From NCBI GenBank assembly GCA_001661515.1, contig LUVW01000008.1, forward strand, positions 191,232-255,231: a stretch of 64,000 nucleotides of DNA, in the 5' to 3' direction. The notes beneath the pieces were generated by a model, which worked only from the letters and a program-made list of their open reading frames with translations, did not search any database and had not been told where the DNA came from. How positions within the stretch are numbered: position 1 is the first letter of the stretch; each line of letters begins with the position of its first letter. The stretch comes from Capniomyces stellatus. Taxonomy: Eukaryota; Kickxellomycota; Harpellomycetes; Harpellales; Legeriomycetaceae. A program made the position numbers and the translations under genes. This document shows, piece by piece, positions 12,646-25,590 of this stretch.

Positions 12646-15600
12646 TTTATTGAATGTTACTCTTTCTATATTTTATGTTGCTATGCTATGTTGGATATTT
12701 GATTGCTAGTAAGTGTTGAGATATAAAATAGTTGTGGAATATGACTAAATAATGTAAAAATATAAATAATAGTAAAGCAAAGCAGCAAAGCAAAGTGCAA
12801 TTTAATCCACTGTTCAAGAAAATATTTACTGGGGTGAGGCTCCTGCCTTATAAACATTTTCAACACAAGTCGTCCTTTAGCCTTTTTTTTTTATCATTGC
12901 ACTTTTAGTTTTCAATACCTTGTTGGTATTAGAGCAAATATTATGTTCATGGTTCAAGTTGAGTTGATAGATACATTACCTTAATAAAGCCATATTTGCA
13001 TTTGTCTTCAAGTTACTTAATTCCGTGCATTTATTTTGCTGTATTTAGCTTGTTGTATTTTACTATTTGTAATTTTGGATTGATTTAATTTATAATTATT
13101 TTAAGTTCTGTATTACACGAGATCCTATCAAGAACTATTCTTATATTTTCAGATTCTAGATCATACTTTACTTAGTAATTTGCATCTAATATAGCTAAAA
13201 ATCCTACAATTATAAAAGCTATCTTAAACAATTGACAAGAGCGTCTTTATTATTTAGCTGTTATGAATAGACAATGTTGAATTACAAATCCTAACATATT
13301 TGATGGGAACAACAGTCATAACACTAGTCATACCCTAACTTCAACAATTTTGCCCAACATATCCTAATTCATGTTAAAAAGCCAATAGAAATTATCAATC
13401 AATCAACCGAAGAGCGCTTTTATTTACGCCAAATCAAAATTTAGTAATTGGCAGCAAAAAAGAAAAAAAAGCAAACATTTATAATACTTCAAGTGTTTGG
13501 GGAGGGGAGGGAACAAAAAAGGCACATAGGTCAATTTATTAATCTCCCTCAAATCAGATATCGGAAACATTAAACCGCAAAGCTTTTATAACGCAAATCT
13601 TGCTTTAGTTCAATTCAAGTATTATCTGGCGATTATTCAAAATCGTAACCTTTTGACAATTCCTCTCATTTTATTAATTAACAAAAACGTGGTTTCTTTG
13701 GTCTACACAACCTGCCTTAAATTTCTAATCCGTAGATAAATTGGAAATTAAAAAGTAATCACTTGTTTATTATAAATCAACCGTCTGTAAGTGTAACAGC
13801 TTAAAACTGTTAAAACTGTTAAAAGTGTTAAACCTTATTTATACTTGTTTTACTTGTGAAAAAAAAGGCAAGTTTAAGCGAGATTCGTCTGCTTGCCTTG
13901 GATCTTTTCCACACTTTACAAGTGATTAGTAAATAGTATTTGAATAAGAAGCTACAAATAAATTATAACAATAGGAAAGTGATGACGGTATAGCAAATGC
14001 TTTACAACGCTCCACTCACTCACCCACCTCCCGAATTAGTCATTTCTGAAAGCTAATTAGATTCGACAGTTGAAAAGTTGCTGGAGGGACTTACAAGGCT
14101 GGGTTCAACGATTTAGTTATTTGAAAGAGACTTATCACTTTCAATTAAAAAATAAACGTCAGCTTTTTAAATTCCTCATGTAAAGTTAGCTCTATTGTCA
14201 AGTATTAATCATATTAGATTACTCTTTCTGATTATCATATCTAAAATCGCATTTGTTGTAAATGTAATATTTAGCTGGCATAGCATCACCAATTAGGAAT
14301 CAGAATTGACATTATCTCTGAGAAATATATTTTCTCAAATATTGGATTTGTTTCATACGTTATTGTAACAGAAGTTACTAACGGACGAAATGGTATTGAA
14401 AATATCCTATTTTGGAGCATTATGCATTCAGGTTTATAATCGCTACAAAGTGATTTTTTTAGATAAATTAACTGTGATGGTGTTTATAACTAAAACAATT
14501 CGACGCAATAATTGAGTGACTCATTTCATTTATTCTGTGACCAGAACAAACTATACCGTTAGTAATAGGATTGCATCGTAGGTTATACACCATTTGTACG
14601 CCATGACTATAAAATAGTTAAAAAAATACTGCCTATATGTGGATAAGCCCAACTCGCCAGTAAAAATCATTATATAGTTGGCTTGCTTCTTTTTCCACAA
14701 GCCAAGTAGAGCCAGAAGCTAGGTTTGAGATAAATGCAATACTATAAAAGACGCAAACGTACACACACACGCACGCAGTTTAAGTTGTTATATCAACCAC
14801 TACCCCTTTAGGCAGAGTTAAACTGTGCATTTTCAAAAAACGTATCATAAGAGCAAGTTTTGCAACCATCTTACCAACTCACTGCAAAAGCGTTGGTGTT
14901 CAAAGAACCGTGAGTAATGCTTCTAAACGATTTTCAAAAGATTTGACCAAAGTGTGAATAGTAAGATCATAGAATATTATGTTTTATACTTTCTTGAACA
15001 AAATAATTCTTTATAACCTCTTTAAACATGAGCTCCTTGATTTACATAATGCGTCTGCGACGGCCTAAATAATATAGCCGAGAGGCCCTTAGTAATGATG
15101 TACATCTTTTAGTAATTAGTCTATTAATACTTTTAGCTACTATTAATAATGTGTTTTTTTCTTTCTGCAAAGGATGCTTTAGCAAAACACAAATGATATG
15201 TGTCTTATTTGGTTGACACGGTAGCCTTTTCCTCTTTCTATTTTTAAAACAGACGTTGGTTGCTTTACAACTGAATAGGATATGTCTTTTTTTTTTTACT
15301 ATTCTTTACAATTTGATTATTTCTTATGTACAATTATCTTTTTAAATTCAACCTAAATCAACTTTTATTAGCCGTTTTTCCGACAAACTTTACCAATTTA
15401 TAACCAATTTGTTTGAATGGTTACATTGGTAAAATTGGCAATTACATTAATAATATCCTCAATATCCCCAATATTCCCCAATATCCCCAATATTCTCAAT
15501 GTCCCCAACGTCCCCAATGCGCCGATACCCCAATGTCAGAACCAACTAAAAAGATTAATACCACATAAATTGTAGAAATGTAAAAAAAAATTATCTAAAA

Positions 15601-18104
15601 AAATAAAATGGGATTATCTAATATTCTTTATTCACATGGTGCAACTAGGCGGCTTATTAATACCTGAGAGGTCCAAAACCAAAAAGCATCGGTAAAATGC
15701 CAATTTTGTTAGTTAAATTTTCTAGCGTTTTTATTGGTGGCTTAATTTAGCCTATTTTCCGGACTAAAAATATTGCCGAATTTTTATTTTAAACAGTTTT
15801 TGGCCTATCAACAGCCTGAACAAAGCTTGGATTTAAAAAAGTTAAAAGACGTTGTTGTGTTAGTATAATTACTCAGTTAAGGTTCGCTTAGCTATTTTAA
15901 CGAATCGATTATTTTTCTCATTGGGTCCTGCCATAGTAAAGTTGCGTTAACTGTTTTTTGAAATTATATCAACTAAAAAAAAGGCAAACAAATAACGGTG
16001 AATAAAGACACCCCAACTTTTCTTTTCTTTTCTTTTGTTGGGTAGATTCCAATATTAGAAGTTGAATAAATAAGGAAATATTGTAATACAGTGCTACAAC
16101 AAACCATTGGATAAAGATGATTAGTAGATGTTTTGGGTCGATTTAATCTGGTAATATTGCACAATTGAATAGAGATAACACAATATTTAATATGCACTAC
16201 TAAAGCTCTTGACATCAGAATAATTGGCTCAGTCTCAACGACAATATCGGAGGCACTATGACTTACAAATGAAGAAAAGGAAAAAAAGCAACTACCCAAC
16301 ATAATCTTAATTGAGGGTATCTTTGGGGAATCATAAATCTCAGGCTAATTTGTCCAAATTGATGGTAATTTTTCACGGCCAAATGTGCAACTTTTCTATA
16401 CGGAATAGGTTTGGGTGGTAAAATGCATTGTTGTATTAGTTTGAGGCATACTCTCGGTGCTATAATTTAAGCACATAACAGCTAAACTGCACACATCCCC
16501 AAAGTTTATTTAACAAGTCCTCGTTAAGATTTGAAATTGGCTTTCTTTACCAATGAATGGTATGGTTACTATTATAAACTCAGACTCATGATTTTAATTC
16601 GATTAGCATTTAAAATTTTCACATTTTCACCTTTTCACCTTTTCCATACCTTGATCTATCTGTTTGATTTGCATAATGGAAAGAATCTAAGCATATCTAA
16701 AATACTTTTTTTAAAAAAGGGTACATCCACAATTAACACTATGTGGAAGTAAAATATATTCATTTTCTCATTTTTTTTTTCGATAACAAAGACTTTCTAT
16801 TCATTTTGGAAGATAAAACTTTAACTCGATCCAAATACGTAACACAAATGAAAGCGACAAATCTAACCAGTAGTAGAGTTTGTGACGATTTGAGCGATAC
16901 ACATTAAACGTTCATCAGTCATCTTGACTACCTCCAAATGTGGTTCCCGCGACTTTATAGATTACCTTTGTATACTCTTATTTTACACTTTGTAACTGCT
17001 CTATAATATTTTTATATTTATAATATGCACTGTGTATAGGTTAATTGTTAGGTTGAATATCAAAGACATATCTAGCGATTTAGTTATCTGAGTTTGGCTG
17101 AGTTTGGGAAGTCAACATAAATCCCAACAACTCTAATAAAGAGATTGCACGATTGCGCTTAAAATAGAACACCTAGCATTCAACCCAAAACTACATTATC
17201 ACAACCTCAACCTCAACCAAGACTATTGCTAATGTCAAACGGCATGATAATTTCATCACATAGGATTAACTTGGAGTTTAGAGCTGTAGAAATAAGCCAA
17301 GTTATTTATTAGTCTATTGGCTGTCAAAAGGTTTACTGAAGAGCCTATCAAGATAAATAATAAGATACTGGCAATCAAGTTTGATGTTTTAGAAAGTCAA
17401 GCTAATTAGGATTAATTTTTTGTCACAATACACAGACCTCTGAGTCTTCACCAACTACAGGTTCATACCGAATGTAAATCCAGCAAGCCTATTATTTTTC
17501 ATATTTATGTGTAACATAATCTATCTAAAGCGAATTGTTAGACCAATTTAAACAACAGTTGAAAAAAGAAAGTAAAAGGAATAAAAAAAACAAAGCTAAT
17601 TCAACTCGAGCAAATGACAACCAATTCGCTCTCCAAAATAATATTTTTAATCAAAAGTATCAACTGGTTAGGAATGCCAAGGTCGAAGTTTGAAATAAGT
17701 TAATTTGTGAATCCAAACATAGGCCAATGCTATTTCTCTCCAAACTGCCCAACACATTTTGCAATAAACCAGAGAAAACAGATTAGTCTGATAATTAAAA
17801 CTATTTTATTTTTGTGGTGGAGTATTTTGAACACGAACAATTTTAGTTTGATTGACCTTAAGTACTCTCGGTTAGAAGAATGAAGCACCAAGCTCAACCA
17901 AAATAGCAAGTGAAAACAAAGATTGACTTTAAAGGATTATAAATGTAGAAGTGATATTTTTAATAAAACACCGACTTAATCTCAAAATTTCTTTTTTATA
18001 TTGAAATTTAATCTCAAATTCTCATTAGTAAAAAAATGAGGCAAAACAATCAAGTAAAAATTTCACAAGATTAAAAAAATATGAGTATATATTAATAAAA
18101 CAAA
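12646..18104. other. Gene-free stretch, 5.4 kb
   Basis: The longest gene-free region of the window, between the GATA-factor start and the stop of oxidase copy 4. Only short AT-driven ORFs (for example 15973-16302 minus, 16531-16752 plus) are present. Local features are an imperfect tandem array of about 9-bp CCCCAATAT-like units at 15452-15535 and an 8-bp inverted repeat at 14678-14705. No transposase, reverse transcriptase, terminal repeats or tRNA were seen. Confidence 0.5.
15452..15535. repeat. Imperfect tandem repeat, CCCCAATAT-like units
   Basis: A run of degenerate copies of a roughly 9-bp unit (variants of AATATCCCC and AATGTCCCC) inside the gene-free stretch. Units drift in sequence towards the right end. 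No coding potential. Confidence 0.6.
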
Positions 18105-20375
18105 TCAGAGCTTAGGAGCTGAGCGTGGTCCGCTCTTCCCACCATGGAGTGTAGGTCCAATGTACTTTTCAAAGAACTTTTGGCGCATCGCATCACCTGT
18201 CCCATCTCTGTTCAATGGCTCATCCAATGCACGGGCCATGTAGTCTTCGTACACCTTGCCGTCGTAGCGACCCAGACTTGAGTTGAGCTTTTCATCAGGA
18301 ACGCCCAACGCATCCACCAATGGAACAGCTTGGTCCCTTGCCACCTTAATCAGTTTCAGGTACTCTGACTCAAGCCCTTCAATCAACTCGCGTGTCACCG
18401 ATGCCGGCTTTGGAAGCGAGTACAGCTCGCCAGTGTTCCTGGTCAAGAACGACAGAGCCGAGATTGAGAACATCAGGTCCAGCATTGGTCTCAATGGTGA
18501 GTTTGCTGCCAGTTTGTTGATGTGGCGGCTAAAGTACAGACACACAATGTATTCAGAGTGGGCTGTGCAAATAACCTGCGAGGTGACAAGCGAGTCCTCA
18601 AATGCCTGACCCTTAACGTACACCTTGACTGCCAGCTCGTGTACCATTGAAACAAAGCGGAAGCTCAGCAGGTCAAGCAGAAGCGACTGGCTAGTAGCCA
18701 CTTGTGCCGCGCTCTTGTCAGCCCAGGTGAACAGCTGGCTGGTGGTGAGACGTTTGTCTTTGTTCATGTAGTGGCTGATGATGTTTGTTGTGTCATTGGA
18801 CTCAACGTGCTCGCCCTTTCTTAACCCTGCCGCCGATTTGATCAGGTAGGTTGTAGTTTGCTGTGCCAACATATAGTTGTCTCCTTCCCAAATAATGTTT
18901 GGGTACACATTTCCAAAGAACTCATTCAGTCCAGAGAAATTTGAGAACCCATGACCACCACAAACATGGCGACAGGTGTCAATTCCGTAAAGTGCAGTAT
19001 CTGATGACCATCTCTTTAAGCCACAGCTGACGGCGTGCATCTCTTTGAGCATGCTGAAATCTCCTCTATTAATTGCTTCTGCTGATTTTTCGTATTGGGC
19101 ATAGAACTCGTGAGACATTCCAATCATAGCATAGGTCTTGGCCAACAGCGGGATCACGCGGTACTGGACAATTCCATAGTCCAAAACAGGTGTTTCAGCC
19201 TTTCCTTTATCGCCAAACTGGCGGCGGACTGATGTGTATCTGACTGCCACCGTGATACCCTTAGCCAACTGATGCCCCATGTTAGATGCGATATTTGCTC
19301 TCACAAACACCAATGTTCCATACGTGACTCTAGGGTCAATACCAGCAGGTCTTGTTACTGTCCCGTCTCGTGATACACTGATGTATCTTTGGAGCAAGTT
19401 GAATCGTGGAACTCTGACTTTGTTAAGATTCAAAAATCCGTTATCCATTGTATTAAGTCCCATCTTTGGTCCAATATCACCCACATTTACTCCTGGTAAC
19501 GGCTTGTGGTCAACTGTTGATCGAATTGGAACAATGATTGGGAATACCCCATGGTTAACACCCTTGACTATTAGCTGTGCCATAACACAGGCGTGTGTTG
19601 ACGTAATTCCCAGCGATCCTATCCACCATTTGGTGGATGTTAGGGTTGGCGAGTTGACTTCAAACTCATCGGTTTCCTCAATGTATGTTGTGGTTGTCTC
19701 CAACCCACGCACATTGGAGCCATGGCCCATCTCGGTCTGAGCATAGCATCCAATGATTCTGTAATCAAGAGCGGGTTTCAAGAATGCCTCCTTTTGCGCA
19801 TCAGTGCCTTGTCTTTCAATTGTTGGCATAAACATACCACGACTTAAGTCAAACTATTGTATTTTAATCATAGTTAATTAGGACTGTACCATAAATACTA
19901 CTCGTTTGTATATTTGGTCACTGTTTGAAACTTTTAAAAAATACAGCATTCTCTTAGGTAACTTACAGGTCCTTGCCAGTCAAGAAATGAGAACATATGG
20001 GGTATATCATCTTTCTCAATTTTTCCTTCCCTATTGGTACATATTAACACGTGTCAAATACTTACTTTACAGTTATTAATCTTATAATATACTTTTGTTA
20101 GACTATACATACCTTAACAGCTCTACAACTCTTTTTTCTTGGCTTAGAATCTTGTCTAGCTTCTCATATCTACTCATATGGTATATATCTCTCTGGCTGA
20201 AAGTTTCAGGCTCAGCTCTGATAATTTTCAGAACCTTTTCTTTGACTGATATATGTTTGAGTCCGTTGATATGCTTATCCATATCACTCACCGGAAAACT
20301 GGCGCGTTTGCGTTCATTATCCAAGGTTGTTGATGTTGATGGTCCTACTGGTTTCAGGTTTGTTGGAAACTTCAT
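18105..20375 (-). CDS. Acyl-CoA oxidase copy 4 (complete, 691 aa)
   Basis: Complete peroxisomal acyl-CoA oxidase. Exon 1 is 20375-20113 (263 nt), exon 2 20030-19967 (64 nt), exon 3 19853-18105 (1749 nt); 691 residues. The start MKFPTNLKPVGPST agrees with the other copies. Exon 3 begins FDLSRGMFMPTIERQ. Motifs: YAQTEMGHGSN (about 146-156), KWWIGSLGI (about 184-192), RRQFGDKGK (about 319-327), GGHGFSNFSG and YPNIIWEGDN with the catalytic Glu near 432. The C-terminus is RSAPKL (PTS1-like). From about codon 130 onward it is almost identical at DNA level to copy 5, which lies head to head 1.9 kb away, whereas exons 1-2 and the introns differ strongly. This fits recent conversion of exon 3 rather than a recent whole-gene duplication. 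Confidence 0.93.
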
Positions 20376-22287
20376 TCTGCTATTCTTGCTATCTCTTCGA
20401 TTTTCTTAAAATATTCAAAGCTGTATTCTGCTAACTTTTCAAATTTAGCTATTTATATTGTGCTTTTAAATGTATTCACTGTTTTGGCATCAAAAGTGGT
20501 CTCTTGCTGATTTAGTAGAGTTTGGCGGGACTTTTTTTTCATTTACTTTTTTATCCTTTATATTTGAAATTCTAATAGTCAATATTTTTTGTCCTTCCAA
20601 TGTAATTGTTTTTCCTGAAATCTTTATTAGCGTTTTTAATTTGCCTTTATTTTCAGCTTTGCATTCCTAATTGCCTCCCTTTTAACAAGGAATATAACTG
20701 GATTTCCCCGGTGATTGATGTCATTTGCAGTCTCTTATTTTGTTTATTATTTAGAAACCCCATTTGTCTGCTTTTTGGTAAGAGTGTAAAGTGTATTACT
20801 GTGTTTTCTCCAGGTGTTTTAGTTAAAAGTTGATTTGGCAAGTTATTTCGTCCATTGCTTTATACCTTTCAATCTAAGGGGTATTTTTTTTCCATAAGGG
20901 GTAAATGCTGTTTTGAGTATTCGTTTTCATCACTTGCTTGTCCAAACAGTAAGTAATATCATAAAGCGTGTTTTTCTACACAAACTTATCACTTTCTATT
21001 CTCAAATAGGCATTTCTCTAAGAATTAAGGTGGTGCCGTGTATCTAACTTTTTTTGACCGCTGCCGCGTCCATTTTTGCTCAGCCACGTTATAACTACAA
21101 ACTTCTATTAACACCTGGCCAAGTATACGTACAGCATATATATCACATCACTCACCACCATTACCTTACATAAACACTATGCTAGTCTTGTAAAACTTTA
21201 TCAACTGTCAGTGGATTTAGCTTTTTTTTTCCCTGATTTGTCTCCAGTAGTATATTAAAGCATATTCTTATACGCGTTATCCATATCGTTTTAAAGCTTA
21301 TACTCTTTTGCTGGCGTGAATCCTTAAGGTCTAAGCCAGAGTTGTTGATTCCCAAAATAGTATTTTGTAGATTTTATATTCTCTGTATCCTGAAACAACT
21401 TACCGCCAAATTGAAGAAATTAATCGACAATTTCCCAGATCCTTATTACCCCTAATTGTATACTTTTTTTATATATATATTGAAAATCTAGTCGTTTACT
21501 CTGACATCAAACTCCTTGAAGTTTATCAACATTTCTACCTTTATATCTTTACTACTTGCTCTCCTTCACTAAAATTCGTGGAGTAAGACTTTAGCTTGGA
21601 AAATAAACCGAGTATTGCGACTTTCAGCTGATAATCTGTCTAAAGCTTTTAATACTTCATTGATGGGTGGTTAATAGGTGTGATATGGTCATGTTTTATA
21701 ATTTGTTTATTAAATTGAGGATGTTTCTTTTTCTTTTTAGTTTATTGGAGTTAATTACTAACCAAGTTTGGAATCAATGTTGTGAAAGAAAAAAAAAAGA
21801 ATTCAGGTCCACACCAAACTCTTATGCCTCTAACCCGACCAAATGCCAACGTATTTTAAGAACACAAGAGCTATACAGGATTTTGGCTAATCTGGTTTCA
21901 AGGAAGCCGGTGTTGAAGTTCCATAACGTAAACTCCTGGAGAAAAAATAACTAAATGTTCAAGAATAAAAAGAACGGGTATTTTAAAACGCCTCACTGGA
22001 CAATAACAAATCAAGCTATCAATTCAACAAACATTGCTGTAAAGTTTGCAGCAATTGTGTAACTGTTCAAGAGTTTAACACGAAAAAGGTATTAACAAGT
22101 TAACTGAAATTAAATGCAATTAAATTTATCTTGGCACTTGGAATATGATAAATCGAACAGCTTCATCAAAATAAATAAATAAAGGTTGATATGCTTAGCT
22201 GTTGCTTGAAAAATCCAAATTTAATAGCGAAAGAACAAATCAAATAAACAAGTAATACGCAAACAAAGAATAAAAGAAAGAGAAAAT
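20376..22287. promoter_or_regulatory. Shared divergent promoter interval of oxidase copies 4 and 5
   Basis: 1.9 kb between the two divergently oriented start codons. It contains only short AT-driven ORFs (for example 21667-21954) and must hold both promoters. No inverted-repeat symmetry between the two halves was evident on reading, so the head-to-head pair is not part of a long perfect palindrome. No specific factor-binding site is claimed. Confidence 0.45.
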
Positions 22288-25143
22288 ATGAAGTTTCCAA
22301 CCGATCTCAAGCCAATCCAGCCGTCAACAGCTTCAACATTGCAGAATGACCGCGACCGCGCCTCATTTCCAATAAAAGAAATGGGTGTTTTTGTCAACGG
22401 TTCGGATTATATAGCACTTAGGGATAAGGTCCTTGAAATAATTCGCTCTGAGCCAGAGAATTTTGACCAGAGAGATATATACCATATGAGTAGAAACGAG
22501 AAACTAGACAAAGCACTAAAGCAAGAATCAAGATTAGTCGAGTTATTAAGGTAAGTAAAACAAGAAATATAGCTAAATTCGAAATGAAGCAACCAAAATT
22601 ACTTGTAAAAAACGCTTACACAGCAAAAAACCAGCAAATAAATAATCTTTGGTATGTTTTAGGGAAGGCAAGATAACCGGCTCCGAGATAGACTTTTTCT
22701 TTACTATGTTAGATTGGCAATGTCCAGTAAGTATGAATATCAATAAAATGCTCATAGCATCCGGGACAATATATAATATTTCTTGGTCATAGTTAGAGTG
22801 GAAAGTGTTAACACTGCTGGGCTTTATAAATTTTTAGTTTGATTTAACTCGTGGTATGTTCATCCCAACGTTGGAGAGACAGGCAAATGATGCGCAAAAG
22901 GAGGCATTCTTGAAACCCGCTCTTGATTACAGAATCATTGGATGCTATGCTCAGACCGAGATGGGCCATGGCTCCAATGTGCGTGGGTTGGAGACAACCA
23001 CAACATACATTGAGGAAACCGATGAGTTTGAAGTCAACTCGCCAACCCTAACATCCACCAAATGGTGGATAGGATCGCTGGGAATTACGTCAACACACGC
23101 CTGTGTTATGGCACAGCTAATAGTCAAGGGTGTTAACCATGGGGTATTCCCAATCATTGTTCCAATTCGATCAACAGTTGACCACAAGCCGTTACCAGGA
23201 GTAAATGTGGGTGATATTGGTCCTAAAATGGGTTACAACACCATGGATAACGGATTTTTGAATCTTAACAAAGTCAGAGTTCCACGATTCAACTTGCTCC
23301 AAAGATACATCAATGTATCACGAGACGGGACAGTAACAAGACCCGCTAACGTGGATCCAAGAGTCACGTATGGAACAATGGTTTACGTGAGAGCAAATAT
23401 TGCATCCAACATGGGTCGTCAGTTGGCTAAGGGTATCACGGTGGCAGTCAGATACACATCAGTCCGCCGCCAGTTTGGCGATAAAGGAAAGGCTGAAACA
23501 CCTGTTTTGGACTATGGAATTGTCCAGTACCGCGTGATCCCGCTGTTGGCCAAGACCTATGCTATGATTGGAATGTCTCACGAGTTCTATGCCCAATACG
23601 AAAAATCAGCAGAAGCAATTAATAGAGGAGATTTCAGCATGCTCAAAGAGATGCACGCCGTCAGCTGTGGCTTAAAGAGATGGTCATCAGATACTGCACT
23701 TTACGGAATTGACACCTGTCGCCATGTTTGTGGTGGTCATGGGTTCTCAAATTTCTCTGGACTGAATGAGTTCTTTGGAAATGTGTACCCAGCCATTATT
23801 GTGGAAGGTGACAACTATATGTTGGCACAGCAAACCACTCGCTACCTGATCAAATCGGCGGCAGGGTTAAGAAAGGGCGAGCACGTTGAGTCCAATGACA
23901 CAACAAACATCATCAGCCACTACATGAACAAAGACAAACGTCTCACCACCAGCCAGCTGTTCACCTGGGCTGACAAGAGCGCGGCACAAGTGGCTACTAG
24001 CCAGTCGCTTCTGCTTGACCTGCTGAGCTTCCGCTTTGTTTCAATGGTACACGAGCTGGCAGTCAAGGTGTACGTTAAGGGTCAGGCATTTGAGGACTCG
24101 CTTGTCACCTCGCAGGTTATTTGCACAGCCCACTCTGAATACATTGTGTGTCTGTACTTTAGCCGCCACATCAACAAACTGGCAGCAAACTCACCATTGA
24201 GACCAATGCTGGACCTGATGTTCTCAATCTCGGCTCTGTCGTTCTTGACCAGGAACACTGGCGAGCTGTACTCGCTTCCAAAGCCGGCATCGGTGACACG
24301 CGAGCTGATTGAAGGGCTTGAGTCAGAGTACCTGAAACTGATCAAGGTGGCAAGGGACCAAGCTGTTCCATTGGTGGATGCGTTGGGCGTATCCGACGAG
24401 AGACTCAACTCAAGTCTGGGTCGCTACGACGGCAAGGTGTACGAAGACTACATGGCCCGTGCATTGGNATCAGCCACTACATGAACAAAGACAAACGTCT
24501 CACCACCAGCCAGCTGTTCACCTGGGCTGACAAGAGCGCGGCACAAGTGGCTACTAGCCAGTCGCTTCTGCTTGACCTGCTGAGCTTCCGCTTTGTTTCA
24601 ATGGTACACGAGCTGGCAGTCAAGGTGTACGTTAAGGGTCAGGCATTTGAGGACTCGCTTGTCACCTCGCAGGTTATTTGCACAGCCCACTCTGAATACA
24701 TTGTGTGTCTGTACTTTAGCCGCCACATCAACAAACTGGCAGCAAACTCACCATTGAGACCAATGCTGGACCTGATGTTCTCAATCTCGGCTCTGTCGTT
24801 CTTGACCAGGAACACTGGCGAGCTGTACTCGCTTCCAAAGCCGGCATCGGTGACACGCGAGCTGATTGAAGGGCTTGAGTCAGAGTACCTGAAACTGATC
24901 AAGGTGGCAAGGGACCAAGCTGTTCCATTGGTGGATGCGTTGGGCGTTCCTGATGAAAAGCTCAACTCAAGTCTGGGTCGCTACGACGGCAAGGTGTACG
25001 AAGACTACATGGCCCGTGCATTGGATGAGCCATTGAACAGAGATGGGACAGGTGATGCAATGCGCCAAAAGTTCTTTGAAAAGTACATTGGACCTACACT
25101 CCATGGTGGGAAGAGCGGACCACGCTCAGCTCCTAAGCTCTAA
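22288..25143 (+). CDS. Acyl-CoA oxidase copy 5 (plus strand, interrupted by a 1-N join)
   Basis: Same plan as the minus-strand copies: exon 1 22288-22550 (263 nt), exon 2 22663-22726 (64 nt, EGKITGSEIDFFFTMLDWQCP after the split Arg), exon 3 22838-25143. A single N at 24468 joins two overlapping pieces: 23912-24467 is repeated as 24469-25024. Removing that 557-bp offset leaves 1749 nt, the exact exon 3 length of the intact copies. The repeated pieces are not quite identical: GVSDERLN in the first and GVPDEKLN in the second, so they may come from two alleles or two paralogues. Next to the catalytic Glu this copy reads YPAIIVEGDN where the others have YPNIIWEGDN, and TTRYL for TTTYL. The ending RSAPKL is PTS1-like. 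Confidence 0.88.
24468..24468. other. Single-N assembly join with 556-bp overlapping flanks
   Basis: The 556 bp before the N (23912-24467) recur after it (24469-25024) with a few base differences, clustered around 24390-24410 versus 24947-24967. This is an unmerged contig overlap inside the conserved oxidase exon. Confidence 0.9.
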
Positions 25144-25590
25144 ATTTTTGACCAATTATGCTCAAAAGGAGTCAACTATTCGGGTTCTACTTGATTATTA
25201 TATTTGTTTATCTTGCCTGGTTTCGTGTTTATTTATTTTTCTTCATTTTTTTTTTTTGCCAAACTTAATAAATTAAACAAGTATCTTATTACTCAAAGAA
25301 AGCACCAATGTACCAATACAGCTTTAAAGTATTGTATAGCCCTGTTTTGGTTGTATGTTTAAAGTGATACTACGTTGCCCCTTCCCCTACTACCACTAAC
25401 GCACGTCATGCGGAATAGCTATTATTAATTTCTCAAAGGCTCTTTCTACTAAGCTATGTCAATTGGATTTCTTAAGGTTTATTGACATTAAAGCATTATA
25501 CTTTTAGTTGGTGAAAATGATGAATTAATAATAGTTGTTGAAGTTTGTTATCAAAGTTGCAGGCGGATCCAAAATACAACTAGCAAATGT
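25144..25590. other. Convergent intergenic spacer
   Basis: About 450 bp between the stop of oxidase copy 5 (plus) and the stop of the sterol desaturase gene (minus). T-rich after the oxidase stop, AATAAA-like words present near 25268. No further gene seen. Confidence 0.5.

Noticed and set aside
14678..14705. 8-bp inverted repeat TTGGCTTG...CAAGCCAA as a terminator or small RNA
   Set aside because: Short stem with a 12-nt loop, no neighbouring gene and no T run; chance occurrence is plausible in this length of DNA.
15973..16302. 109-codon minus-strand ORF in the 5.4-kb gene-free block
   Set aside because: No family, no conserved motif, and composition typical of AT-rich spacer; the Cys/Ser richness is not patterned as a zinc finger.
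20376..22287. Possibility that copies 4 and 5 are arms of one long palindrome
   Set aside because: Only the exon 3 parts match closely; exons 1-2, introns and the spacer halves do not mirror each other, so an old inverted pair with later conversion fits better.
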